The notes: generated by a model not told the origin, from the sequence alone. A stretch of DNA of 16,238 nt from DASYAN01 sp036501345 (GCA_036501345.1 DASYAN010000524.1:1-16238); one strand, 5' to 3'; numbered from the stretch's first letter, positions 1 to 6,713 are shown. Made by a program: numbers and translations.

Positions 1-631
1 GCCATCGACCTCACCCTACGGCTTCCGTGGTCTCGGCAAAGCTGGATTACAACTACTGGCCAAAGCAAGTGCGGAATTCGGCATGGCCGTCATCACTGAG
101 GTCATGACTCCCACTGACGTAGCATTAGTAAGTGAATACGCTGATATTCTGCAGATTGGCACGCGCAATATGCAAAACTACATGCTACTCGACGAGGTTG
201 GCCGTACCAACAAACCAGTCGTCCTCAAACGTGGTATGTCTTCTACCATCGAGGAGTGGTTACTGGCCGCAGAATATATTCTCTCTCAGGGCAATAGCAA
301 CGTCATTCTCTGTGAGCGCGGTGTTCGCACCTTTGAGAAGTTCACCCGCAACACGATGGATGTTAGTGCCATTCCAGTGATCAAGCAGCTATCTCACTTG
401 CCAATTATCTCAGATCCCAGCCAGGGCACAGGCCGACGCGATCTTGTTCACCCCATGACGCTCGCCTCGATTGCCGCTGGCACCGATGCCCTACTGATCG
501 AGGTCCACCCTAATCCCGATGAAGCCCTCAAAGATGGCGCACAATCCTTGACCATCGACCAGTTCAGAAACCTGATGCCACAGGCACAAGCTGTCGCACA
601 GGCCATTGGGCGTACATTGATTACTGAATAA
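1..631 (+). CDS. aroF: 3-deoxy-7-phosphoheptulonate (DAHP) synthase, type I-beta, 5'-truncated by window edge
   Basis: The enzyme condenses phosphoenolpyruvate with erythrose 4-phosphate, the first step of the shikimate pathway, in the cytoplasm. The frame is open from base 2, so the real start lies upstream; the ATG at 83 is internal. Seen in order: a PSTSPYGFRGLG segment (the KPRTSPYSFQG-type motif), ITEVM, the QIGTRNMQNY strand, a KRGMSSTIEEWLLAAEYI segment, a CERGVRTFEK segment, an SDPSQGTGRRDLVHPM segment and LLIEVHPNPDEALKDGAQSL, then a TAA stop. This is the C-terminal part of the TIM barrel of the AroA/AroF-beta (Thermotoga/Bacillus) type, with no chorismate mutase fused at this end. 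Odd point: the DPSH/DVTH motif, whose His is a metal ligand in this family, reads DPSQ here, while the Glu and Asp ligands (EVHP, ALKD) are kept. No further gene of the pathway follows. Confidence 0.93.
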   Translation, partial: PSTSPYGFRGLGKAGLQLLAKASAEFGMAVITEVMTPTDVALVSEYADILQIGTRNMQNYMLLDEVGRTNKPVVLKRGMSSTIEEWLLAAEYILSQGNSNVILCERGVRTFEKFTRNTMDVSAIPVIKQLSHLPIISDPSQGTGRRDLVHPMTLASIAAGTDALLIEVHPNPDEALKDGAQSLTIDQFRNLMPQAQAVAQAIGRTLITE

Positions 632-652
632 CTGATAATCTCATAAGTGCAT

Positions 653-704
653 CAGTGCCTCAGCATTACTTGTTTTTCAGCAAGGAGTTGATATTGAGGC
701 ACTG
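653..704. repeat. 10-bp inverted repeat after the DAHP synthase gene
   Basis: CAGTGCCTCA at 653-662 is perfectly complementary to TGAGGCACTG at 695-704, with a 32-base gap that contains TGTTTTTCAG. It lies 22 bases after the DAHP synthase stop and overlaps the end of the minus-strand ORF that finishes at 677. It could be a long-loop terminator for the upstream gene or the edge of the mobile island that starts here. There is no T-tract directly after the stem, so the terminator reading is weak. Confidence 0.35.
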
Positions 705-1000
705 GCATAAAGCTTACCAGCCTTCGTTTGTCCACTCTCTACTCGAAGCCAGAAGTAGAAGTAAAAAGTTGGAAACCATATGCAATTATCTTTGCTAACG
801 TCCTCAATAAAACTTTCAACATATTCTTTGTGCAATTCATCCATATCAGATGAATATTCACCATAGTAATCTTTATGTTCTTTCATATCTTTGTACTGCT
901 TTATTATACTTTGAACCCCAAATCTCGGTTTGTGATCTTTAGCCAGATATTGTGCTTCTAGCGCTCTGAGTCCCTGCTCAGTATTCCGCAACACTGACAC
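677..1000 (-). CDS. small hypothetical ORF, probably a gene remnant
   Basis: I do not recognise this product. The longest version is 107 residues from a GTG at 1000; a second GTG at 994 has AGAGG five bases upstream and is the better start. The protein is charged in its first two thirds (EHKDYYGEYSSDMDELHKEY) and aromatic near the end (FPTFYFYFWLRVE). The same frame stays open upstream for about 35 more codons, to a TAG within the IS701-type fragment, without a usable ATG. That upstream stretch (GDHRHVTRPDVRAELKRF and following) reads like continuous coding sequence. This suggests the C-terminal remainder of a larger gene that was cut by the transposase scrap next to it. It may not be expressed. 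Confidence 0.3.
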   Translation of the reverse strand: MSVLRNTEQGLRALEAQYLAKDHKPRFGVQSIIKQYKDMKEHKDYYGEYSSDMDELHKEYVESFIEDVSKDNCIWFPTFYFYFWLRVESGQTKAGKLYASASISTPC

Positions 1001-1071
1001 CTCTACATAATGGTCCCTGAATCTCTTCAGCTCAGCCCTGACATCAGGCCGAGTTACATGGCGATGATCTC

Positions 1072-1362
1072 CTATTCTTGCTCGATCCTTGGCTGCATTA
1101 TTCTATAAAAGCGGGTGTAGTTGTACTGCATCACTAGTTGGTAATTCCAGGAAGAGCTTGAAAGAAAATGACTCAAGCTCGATAGACTCTTTATGTCAGA
1201 AATTGCATGCTTCAGATGGGAGAGCGTATACCCTTCTAAACTTAATAGCAGCGCCATAAGCACAGTCACGAAGTGCGCATACTGCGGACGTGAAAAAAGG
1301 GCTTGAAAGGACTGCAAGTACTGGAGCAATCGCTCATCTTGGCATACAATGGGGTGAGGCAT
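1072..1362 (-). pseudogene. N-terminal fragment of an IS701/IS4-type DDE transposase
   Basis: The 96-residue product begins MPHPIVCQDERLLQYLQSF and continues with a SRPQYAHFVTVLMALLLSLEG stretch and SLSSLSHFLSSSSWN. This is the N-terminal helical domain typical of IS701-type transposases, which bind the element end. The reading frame stops after MQPRIEQE, before any catalytic Asp, so the DDE domain is absent. The ATG at 1362 has a strong ribosome-binding site (TAGGAG, six bases upstream), so the stub could still be translated. Complete family members are usually around 400 residues, so about three quarters is missing. The sequence beyond the stop belongs to an unrelated ORF, marking a deletion or insertion junction near 1075. 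Confidence 0.65.
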
Positions 1363-1407
1363 AGTGTTCTCCTAGATAAAAGTGTTTTTTTTCTTATTCT
1401 TTTGTAC

Positions 1408-1422
1408 CATGAGTTACTCATG
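1408..1422. repeat. 15-bp palindrome upstream of the IS701-type stub
   Basis: CATGAGTTACTCATG is a perfect inverted repeat (7-bp arms, one central base). It lies 46 bases upstream of the transposase-stub start codon and only about 28 bases beyond the end of the next transposase ORF. It is plausibly part of the left end or promoter/operator region of the IS701-type element. I could not find a partner copy at another element end. Confidence 0.35.
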
Positions 1423-1449
1423 CCTGCAACTTTTTCCTCTTTTTGGCCG

Positions 1450-2190
1450 TCAGTGCAAAATTGAAGACTGACTATCAGGTGTACAGGAAGTGGTAGCATC
1501 CCATTGGTTTTCAAGAGTAACAAGATATTTTTTACGCAGATGACGAAAGCGATAACGGATAAGCTGCTCACTTTGCGCCTTTTCTGTTTCTTCCTTCTGT
1601 CGAAGCCACAGATCTTTTTTCACATTTTGAGCTAATTTCTCAAATTGCTGCCACCTTTTTGGTGTTGATGCCCACCAGTCATAGAAACCAACGTTTCGCC
1701 CATGTCTCAATAAATATTTGTTCCAATTTTTCCTTCCGCTTATACGGCGATATCTTGTTTTGATCTTCCGAATAGCTCCTTCTGTTTCATTATTGGTTCG
1801 AGGAAAGTCTGCTCGATCATAACATTGAATCAAATACGGTCTTACATTTTCCAAAACATTCAAAAAGTGCTCCAGACACTCACGTTCTTTCTGGGAGAGC
1901 CTTGCATCTTCTAGCTTTGTTGCCAGTTGCTGCCTCCAGGTGTCAAAGCGCACTGCGACTTGCTCATTGGTCACTGCCTCCTGTTTTCGATACTGCTTTT
2001 TTGTATACCGATGCATCTCTTTCTTATTGTTGGGGTTGTAGGGCTGAGCATCAAGATGCTCGGCTTCTGCTGTGGGATGCCCTGGAGGCTCTGCCCAACT
2101 GCCATCCAAAATCCGTTCCGCATCAAGGACCCATTGCCGCATTCGCTTGAGGATCTCGATATGCCCACGCCATTGTTCCCGTTCTTGCAA
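1450..2190 (-). CDS. DDE transposase, frame 2 (carries the catalytic Glu)
   Basis: This frame is open from the A-run at 2245-2252 to 1450. The listed start is a TTG (LQEREQWRGH) and is probably not a true start; the product is likely made only as the C-terminal part of a frameshifted fusion that begins with GHFATARCSLQWHSLRQ. The PRTNNETEGAIRKIKTRYRR motif at residues 130-149 matches the TNNxxE block of DDE transposases, making Glu137 the third catalytic residue. Before it is a helical region rich in charged residues; after it comes a basic tail (FRHLRKKYLV). The two frames overlap by about 50 bases, the usual arrangement when a -1 frameshift makes the active enzyme. A recent indel that broke one gene is the alternative. 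Confidence 0.7.
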   Translation of the reverse strand: MQEREQWRGHIEILKRMRQWVLDAERILDGSWAEPPGHPTAEAEHLDAQPYNPNNKKEMHRYTKKQYRKQEAVTNEQVAVRFDTWRQQLATKLEDARLSQKERECLEHFLNVLENVRPYLIQCYDRADFPRTNNETEGAIRKIKTRYRRISGRKNWNKYLLRHGRNVGFYDWWASTPKRWQQFEKLAQNVKKDLWLRQKEETEKAQSEQLIRYRFRHLRKKYLVTLENQWDATTSCTPDSQSSILH

Positions 2191-2198
2191 GATTTGCC

Positions 2199-3311
2199 TT
2201 AAAGAATGCCATTGGAGTGAGCACCGAGCGGTGGCGAAATGCCCTTTTTTTTAATCCTCTCTAAGCTAGCTTCTATATCATCTAAAGCATCATATGTGTC
2301 TATTCCTGCATATTCAAAGGGAGCAACCCCATCTTGGTTCAGCACAGCTTGTATCTCAAGGGCATATTTATCGAGAATAGCAAGTTGTTCCTGTTCAGCC
2401 CCCGATGCCTGCTCCATCTGCCCTTTGATCTCCTTGCGCAGACTTCTGACGTGTGGTTGCAGTTTCTTCCGGATCTCCTTTTTGACCTGACGATCCTCCG
2501 CCATAGCCAGTTCCCCAGCATCACGCAAGGCATGGAAGTGACAGGTTTGATGAGGCACGTCCGGCCACAACTCCACCAGCGCCTTGATTTCCGCTTTTTG
2601 TGCATCACTGATCGTTCCAAGCACTCTGATCTCTAATGCGAGAACAGGCGCAAGAATTTGCTTCATCCTCTCCGCCGAACTCTCTGTTGCATTCTCTGCT
2701 GTTAATAACCGACCTGTCAGAGCATCACGCACAAGATAGATCGTCTCGTTTCCCTGATCTGGCTGGATCCCATCGATGGAGACCAGAATCCCTCCATTCT
2801 TCTCCACAAGATCAAGCCACTCTTGATCCTCTTTCAGATCTGATGTCGCTCGCAGGAGTCCAGAAAAGGCATCAAATAAATACAGCACCTCTCTCCTGGA
2901 TATGCTCACTCCCAGCGGCGCGAGGCGCTCCGAGATCGTCTCATGCATCTCATCAAGGGTCTGATGGTTCCCTAAGTGCAGTTTCCCAACCAGAAGCACA
3001 ATATCTAAACCAAAGGTACATCCTGGCAGGGCTAGCGCATCTGCTTCTGCACTGCGATAGGTCCGTGATTGTGCCGAACACTTGGGATTTTTACAGCGAT
3101 ACCCTCCATGCACGACTTTTATCACTTCTTGTAATGTGACGACTGTCCGCTGTGAGAGCGTCACTGCTCGCTTGATTGGCTTCTGACATTCCAAGCATTT
3201 TCTGATCTCTGGACGATAAAAACGCTTTGTGACATTCTCGTAGGTCTTCGCATGTTTCATGGGGATCATCCTTGCCTTTCTGCTCAAGCGGCTTTTCTTC
3301 CAGCTTATCAC
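2199..3311 (-). CDS. DDE transposase, frame 1 (zinc ribbon plus first two catalytic Asp)
   Basis: The longest frame gives 370 residues from a GTG at 3311, but the ATG codons at residues 15 and 18 are likelier starts because the conserved part begins at YENVTKRFYRPEIRKCLEC. Cys39, Cys42, Cys73 and Cys78 form a C-x2-C...C-x4-C zinc ribbon for DNA binding. Asp180 (VSIDGIQ) and Asp236 (TISDAQKAE) are the likely first two catalytic acids, and Cys257-His258-Phe-His260 follows the second, as in several DDE families. The catalytic Glu is missing: the frame ends with GAHSNGIL soon after a run of eight A residues at 2245-2252. Reading one base back at that run continues into the next ORF and gives a 620-residue protein. 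A perfect AGGAGG lies immediately before the GTG at 3311, too close to serve it. Confidence 0.75.
   Translation of the reverse strand: MISWKKSRLSRKARMIPMKHAKTYENVTKRFYRPEIRKCLECQKPIKRAVTLSQRTVVTLQEVIKVVHGGYRCKNPKCSAQSRTYRSAEADALALPGCTFGLDIVLLVGKLHLGNHQTLDEMHETISERLAPLGVSISRREVLYLFDAFSGLLRATSDLKEDQEWLDLVEKNGGILVSIDGIQPDQGNETIYLVRDALTGRLLTAENATESSAERMKQILAPVLALEIRVLGTISDAQKAEIKALVELWPDVPHQTCHFHALRDAGELAMAEDRQVKKEIRKKLQPHVRSLRKEIKGQMEQASGAEQEQLAILDKYALEIQAVLNQDGVAPFEYAGIDTYDALDDIEASLERIKKKGISPPLGAHSNGIL
2222..2262 (-). promoter_or_regulatory. candidate programmed -1 frameshift cassette
   Basis: On the minus strand, in the zero frame, the mRNA reads ATT AAA AAA AAG GGC. It therefore contains the canonical slippery heptamer A_AAA_AAG at 2250-2244. 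An SD-like AGAGAGG (2262-2256) precedes it by five bases, and a short CACC-GCTC-GGTG stem-loop (2233-2222) follows by about ten bases. The -1 frame has a TAA formed by the T before the A-run and its first two A residues, so frame 2 opens only within the run. All three parts match known dnaX and IS frameshift sites. Transcriptional slippage on A8 would give the same protein. Confidence 0.6.
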
Positions 3312-3406
3312 CTCCTGTCAAGTCGCTGGCTCTGCACAGACGGATTTTTGGGCAAGTGCCAAGAGGGTTTCGTATTTCTATACCCTTAATATGCGTCATC
3401 TTGTTT

Positions 3407-5383
3407 TTACTCTTCAAAATACGTAAAATTTGGAGGTGTATGTCTTACTAGGCTAATGTACCAGTCCTTTTTATCCAGGTCTATACTGTGTTCTTCCGCT
3501 TCCTTCGCCAGATTATTCAATTCTGATACAAACTGCTCGCAATCTCTGTTTACGCTAGTCATATCTCTCTTCAGCTCTTTTTTATCCGTATCATAAGTTG
3601 TATAATTTTCTTCCATTCTATCCATTTTATCTCCAAATTCTCCTAGTCTTCCTGCCATCTTATATATACCTAATTTCGCGTTTTCTAGTTCTAGTCTCTT
3701 CTCTTCTAGTTTTAGCCTCTCATCTTCTTGTGCTATTTTCTCAGTTCTCTCGCGTATCTCCCTCATTCTTATTTCTAGAAGCTCCCCCGCCTTGTCCAAC
3801 TTGGCCTCTGGTGGTAATTCAGGTAATTCCTTGTTTATTCGAATTTTCCCTAATTCACTGTTCTGCCTCTCCCTTGATCGCCACGGTATGTTATTTTCCC
3901 ATCTTTCCGCAGTTAGACTAGCATAATTCCATACTTGCCTACTAAATTCAATAGTCCAGCCCTCCCATGGAACCTGTCTTTCACCATCAGTGTCATTTTC
4001 ACTTCTTTTATGCGTATCACGCATCATTTTAGCAAATAGTGTTTCTGTTAATTTTTTATATTTTGTATTAATGCGATCCATTTCTTTATTAAGTCCTTTT
4101 ATATGTTCGTTTTTCTCTGTTGCTTTCTGCCATAAAATTGCCTGCTCGTATGCTATTTTTTCAATCTTCTCATCCATAATTCTTTTCAAATAGTATTTCA
4201 CCTTTTCATCACCATCAAAAAGAGAATGAGTATCATCATTACCAATTTGTTCTTGCAGCTTGTTTTGTTTTATCAGCTTATTTCGCTCTCTACTTAAATC
4301 TATATATCTATTTGTTATATTTGCTCGCTCTGCTTCTATTTTTTTGATTTCTGTTTCTATTTGTATTTTTCCACTTCTATTGTCCATTAGATCCTTATAC
4401 CAATTTAAGAAGTTATTTCTAGTTTTATCAATATCATAGAGCTTTTGCTCTTGAGCCAGTGTAACAGCCAGTTTTTCAAAATCCCGCGGACCTAGAAGGT
4501 AGATATTTTCTAGTCCGTAGACTTCGTGGTGCAGCTCCTCCTTGCCCTTTGCTTTTTCAGGGTTTGTCGGAGGTACCTCCTGAGTTGTGCTACTCAAGGC
4601 GTCGGAATCCTTGGCGGCAGATGTGAGGTCAGGGCTGCTAATGGCTTCGGGTATAGCTTTTCCTTTACCTTCACCCTTATCCTCACGAGGTATTTCTGGT
4701 AGAGACTTAGGTATTTCTGGTAGACGCTTATTATATGGCGATTCGTTCTCAAGCTGCATGTCTAGTAACGCTATTTTCCCTTCCTTCCTCGTGTACTCCG
4801 CTTCAAGATGCATCCGCCAATACGCCGCCTGTATTTTCCTAGCTCGCTTTTTCCATCCCTTCTTAGTCTTCAACTCCCATTTCTCTGCCTCACTCCGCCA
4901 CAGATCTTTTCGCCGCCAACTTTTTCCTGGATTCTCGTTTCTTATATCTTTTATTCTTGCTCTAACCTCTAAAATAGATTCTTTTTTAGCAATATCACCT
5001 ACATGTGCTTTTGCAAGTATATAACTTATGTCATTTTTTCGTGTACGATTTTCACAAAATTCTTCTCTTTTTCTAAAAACTGCTTCTTGGTCCTCTTTAT
5101 CTCTTTTCTGAAGATCTTCAGCCTTATCTTTCGGTGATATCAATGTTTCTTCTAGTAAACGAGAATTCCTACTAAGATCACTTCTAACCTTTTCTTGTTG
5201 CTCTAACTTAAATATTCTCTCAGCATTTTCACTATTTTTTGCTTCTTCTGCTTTCAAACCTTTCAAGTGCTTCTCTTGCTCTAAACGCCACCTCATTTCC
5301 AGATCAGGTTTGCTCCGTCCTTTTCCATGGTTACGCTCTGTAAGACCATCTCCACCTTCGCGCCCGCCGACTTCTCTAACCAT
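3407..5383 (-). CDS. large charged coiled-coil protein of unknown function
   Basis: I do not recognise this 658-residue protein. It starts at an ATG with excellent AAGGAGG and AAGGAG ribosome-binding sequences just upstream and ends in TAA, so it is very likely expressed. It has no signal peptide, membrane segment, Walker motif or enzymatic signature. Heptad-like, Glu/Lys/Arg-rich stretches suggest coiled coils at about 30-115, 340-380, 395-450 and 530-635. A disordered Pro/Glu/Lys/Ser linker spans about 215-285. The short motif LPEIP occurs at 221-225 and 228-232, and LPELP at 520-524. Trp-rich patches (KSWRRKDLWRSEAEKW near 155-169; VPWEGW near 471; ENNIPWRS near 496) interrupt the coils. 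Its codons are visibly AT-rich compared with the flanking housekeeping genes, and it lies among transposase debris, pointing to acquisition by transfer. A structural, scaffold or phage/MGE-related role are all possible. Confidence 0.7.
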   Translation of the reverse strand: MVREVGGREGGDGLTERNHGKGRSKPDLEMRWRLEQEKHLKGLKAEEAKNSENAERIFKLEQQEKVRSDLSRNSRLLEETLISPKDKAEDLQKRDKEDQEAVFRKREEFCENRTRKNDISYILAKAHVGDIAKKESILEVRARIKDIRNENPGKSWRRKDLWRSEAEKWELKTKKGWKKRARKIQAAYWRMHLEAEYTRKEGKIALLDMQLENESPYNKRLPEIPKSLPEIPREDKGEGKGKAIPEAISSPDLTSAAKDSDALSSTTQEVPPTNPEKAKGKEELHHEVYGLENIYLLGPRDFEKLAVTLAQEQKLYDIDKTRNNFLNWYKDLMDNRSGKIQIETEIKKIEAERANITNRYIDLSRERNKLIKQNKLQEQIGNDDTHSLFDGDEKVKYYLKRIMDEKIEKIAYEQAILWQKATEKNEHIKGLNKEMDRINTKYKKLTETLFAKMMRDTHKRSENDTDGERQVPWEGWTIEFSRQVWNYASLTAERWENNIPWRSRERQNSELGKIRINKELPELPPEAKLDKAGELLEIRMREIRERTEKIAQEDERLKLEEKRLELENAKLGIYKMAGRLGEFGDKMDRMEENYTTYDTDKKELKRDMTSVNRDCEQFVSELNNLAKEAEEHSIDLDKKDWYISLVRHTPPNFTYFEE

Positions 5384-5414
5384 TGATGTTCTCCTTCCTC
5401 CTTATATGATTCTC

Positions 5415-5442
5415 GCTTGTTACCGCCAACAAGCTCAGCTTG
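5415..5442 (-). promoter_or_regulatory. stacked hairpins in the leader of the coiled-coil gene
   Basis: GCTTGTT (5415-5421) pairs with AACAAGC (5428-5434) around a six-base loop. The overlapping CAAGCTCAGCTTG (5430-5442) is a second perfect palindrome, so the two hairpins share AAGC and compete. They end about 32 bases upstream of the minus-strand start codon, just ahead of the strong ribosome-binding site. This could be a leader regulatory structure or the trace of an element end. I found no well-spaced -35/-10 pair in the 100 bases upstream. Confidence 0.35.
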
Positions 5443-5537
5443 CTGTTTTACTCATCTCCATGTAGGAGAGCTTATCTTCCCTAGTATAGCTAGTACTACA
5501 GTTGTAAGTAGGAGGGAGAGTCGAGGATGCGATGCCG

Positions 5538-5912
5538 CTAATGGTAAAAGCGGGCCAAAGCTTGGTGAGTGCGTCGCCAAAAAGACCACGCCATGCGATA
5601 AAGAGTTGAAAATCGATCTCCAATAACTTCAACCATCTGTTGAAGGGTTGTGCCCACAGGAGCAAAGACCAAGATATAGGCAGTTTCAGGAGCTTTTTCT
5701 CCTATTTTCATGCTTTGTCGAATGACCAGAAAATGACTCCATCTAGCAATTCCAGCGTCTTCCAGCTCAATTCCTGCCCAATTATATAATCGAGGTCCTT
5801 TACTTCCAGCACCTGCACTAAGGCATTGCCAATTATTTGGTGTTAGAGTGGCGGCAAGTGCATCCACCCGCCACCACTTTCCTGCGACCGCAACTCTTTC
5901 TTTACATGTCAC
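5538..5912 (-). pseudogene. C-terminal-half fragment of an IS701-type DDE transposase
   Basis: The product reads VAVAGKWWRVDALAATLTPNNWQCLSAG and then GSKGPRLYNWAGIELEDAG, followed by a WSHFLVIRQS segment and AYILVFAPVGTTLQQMVEVIGDRFS. These are the conserved blocks of the second half of the catalytic domain of IS701-type transposases, just before the usual catalytic Glu region (normally W(S/T)IEECFE...K). After GDRFS the similarity ends: the sequence turns into LYRMAWSFWRR and stops at 5538 without the Glu block. No in-frame ATG precedes the fragment (the listed start is GTG, with a TAG about ten codons upstream), so it is an untranslated relic. It cannot be the other half of the stub at 1072-1362 by a simple insertion, because the halves lie in the wrong order. 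Confidence 0.65.
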
Positions 5913-6032
5913 TGTTGTCCTCGCATTTGATCGATTCTAACGAACCTAAACAAAAATATCTTGATCATGTCTCTTAAAACTAATCTCTTTCGCCAAGAAT
6001 ACCCGATAGGAAAGGGATTTTCTAGAGACAAA

Positions 6033-6105
6033 GAGGACAACTTCCCCTCAATATGGGACAGATTGAGGGATAAAAGAGGACAGCTTCTGGAGAACAAAGG
6101 ACAAG
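6033..6105 (+). repeat. four-copy repeat array, 21-22 bp periodic (array A)
   Basis: GGACA occurs at 6035, 6056, 6078 and 6099, giving spacings of 21, 22 and 21 bases. The context is partly conserved: AAAGAGGACAACTT, AAAAGAGGACAGCTT and CAAAGGACAAGT for copies 1, 3 and 4, while copy 2 is weaker (ATGGGACAGATT). Two-helical-turn spacing of directly repeated sites is typical of transposase-binding arrays at IS21/Tn7-like element ends, or of an operator array. No transposase of those kinds is in the window. The 6113-6209 remainder also contains two palindromes, TTAAGCGCTTAA (6125-6136) and AGGTTAACCT (6148-6157). Confidence 0.5.
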
Positions 6106-6209
6106 TGAAATGGAAGGGGTCTTTTTAAGCGCTTAAGGCAACACTTTAGGTTAACCTGATTCCTCCAAGACAGAATCTCAAGCTGTCCCAGAGTCTTTGT
6201 GCTCAATAG

Positions 6210-6713
6210 CTATGTTGCTGGTAAAGCGCGTTGATAATATGCCATTTGCGTGGGAGCTTCTTCAACACCGACCATAATATTGGAGAGGTTGGAGATATTG
6301 TATTCTCTCAATGCCTTGCAAAGTTCGTTACAGATATATTCGGCAAGCAGTTCGGCAGTCGAGTTTTCAATCGGTAGTTCGATAACATCAGCACGGGGAA
6401 AGACATAATGTCTATTACGAAAGCGAATTTCCCAGCAGTTAGTCGAGGTTACCAGTTCAAGATGGGGATTAAGCAATGGCAGCAGAAAACGATGATCCAG
6501 CTGCTGACAGATTTCTTTCGCCAGCTGCTTCAAGATCGTAAAATCAAAGACAACCCTGTCCTCGTTCAATTCTCCCTCCACTTCAACCAGAACTCCATAA
6601 TTATGCCCATGCAGCCGTTCGCATTTTCCACTATAGGTGATGAAATGGGCAGAACTAAATTTGAGATAGCCACCTTCTACTTTGACTTTACGCATGATCT
6701 TCTCCCCTGCCAT
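6210..6713 (-). CDS. queD: 6-carboxytetrahydropterin synthase / PTPS family protein (QueD-like)
   Basis: The family converts dihydroneopterin triphosphate to 6-carboxy- or 6-pyruvoyl-tetrahydropterin; QueD does this in queuosine/preQ0 synthesis in the cytoplasm. In the 167 residues, the zinc ligands His23 (FSSAHF), His35 and His37 (RLHGHNY) are present. The catalytic Cys31 sits four residues before the HGH motif (CERLHGH), and Asp73-His74 (QLDHRFL) complete the active site. The substrate-binding Glu is Glu151 or Glu152 (MVGVEEAPTQMAYY), and the ENSTAELLAEYI helix is the usual PT(S/A)EN-type element. Length is slightly above the usual 120-150 because of a longer loop around 90-110. Either ATG (residue 1, GAGGAG six bases ahead; residue 7, GGGGAG ahead) could start it. 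No queC, queE or queF lies nearby, so the exact pathway is not fixed by context. Confidence 0.88.
   Translation of the reverse strand: MAGEKIMRKVKVEGGYLKFSSAHFITYSGKCERLHGHNYGVLVEVEGELNEDRVVFDFTILKQLAKEICQQLDHRFLLPLLNPHLELVTSTNCWEIRFRNRHYVFPRADVIELPIENSTAELLAEYICNELCKALREYNISNLSNIMVGVEEAPTQMAYYQRALPAT

Larger units (their letters stand above)
1450..3311 (-). mobile_element. insertion sequence with a two-frame DDE transposase
   Basis: The element body is defined by the two overlapping transposase frames; its outer ends lie somewhere in about 1430-1450 and 3311-3400. I could not place terminal inverted repeats or a target duplication with confidence. It lies directly downstream of the coiled-coil gene (whose stop is at 3407) and upstream of the IS701-type stub, all on the minus strand. 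The catalytic triad is intact only if the two frames are joined, so the element could be active by frameshifting or dead by a one-base deletion. I leave the IS family unassigned: the N-terminal zinc-ribbon and TNNxxE C-terminal motif place it among DDE transposases but not in a particular family. Confidence 0.6.

Noticed and set aside
177..187. Other-frame ORF within the DAHP synthase gene (132-380, +)
   Set aside because: Out-of-frame shadow of a clearly conserved coding region.
1430..3400. Terminal inverted repeats of the two-frame IS
   Set aside because: Segments near 1438-1475 and 3338-3365 share only scattered matches (CCTCTT, GGC, TGC, AAAA). That is not enough to call ends or a target duplication.
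3091..3417. Minus-strand 108-codon frame overlapping the transposase N-terminus and the end of the coiled-coil gene
   Set aside because: It starts at a TTG inside the neighbouring gene, runs out of frame through the conserved zinc-ribbon region and shows no family features; it is a shadow frame. Its AGGAGG at about 3311-3318 is real but does not serve a good start codon.
5909..6097. 62-codon minus-strand frame upstream of the IS701-type C-terminal relic
   Set aside because: It overlaps array A, has no ribosome-binding site and no recognisable product.
6033..6105. CRISPR-like reading of the periodic repeats
   Set aside because: The units are 21-22 bp in total with only about 8-13 conserved bases, no spacer-length unique parts and no cas genes.
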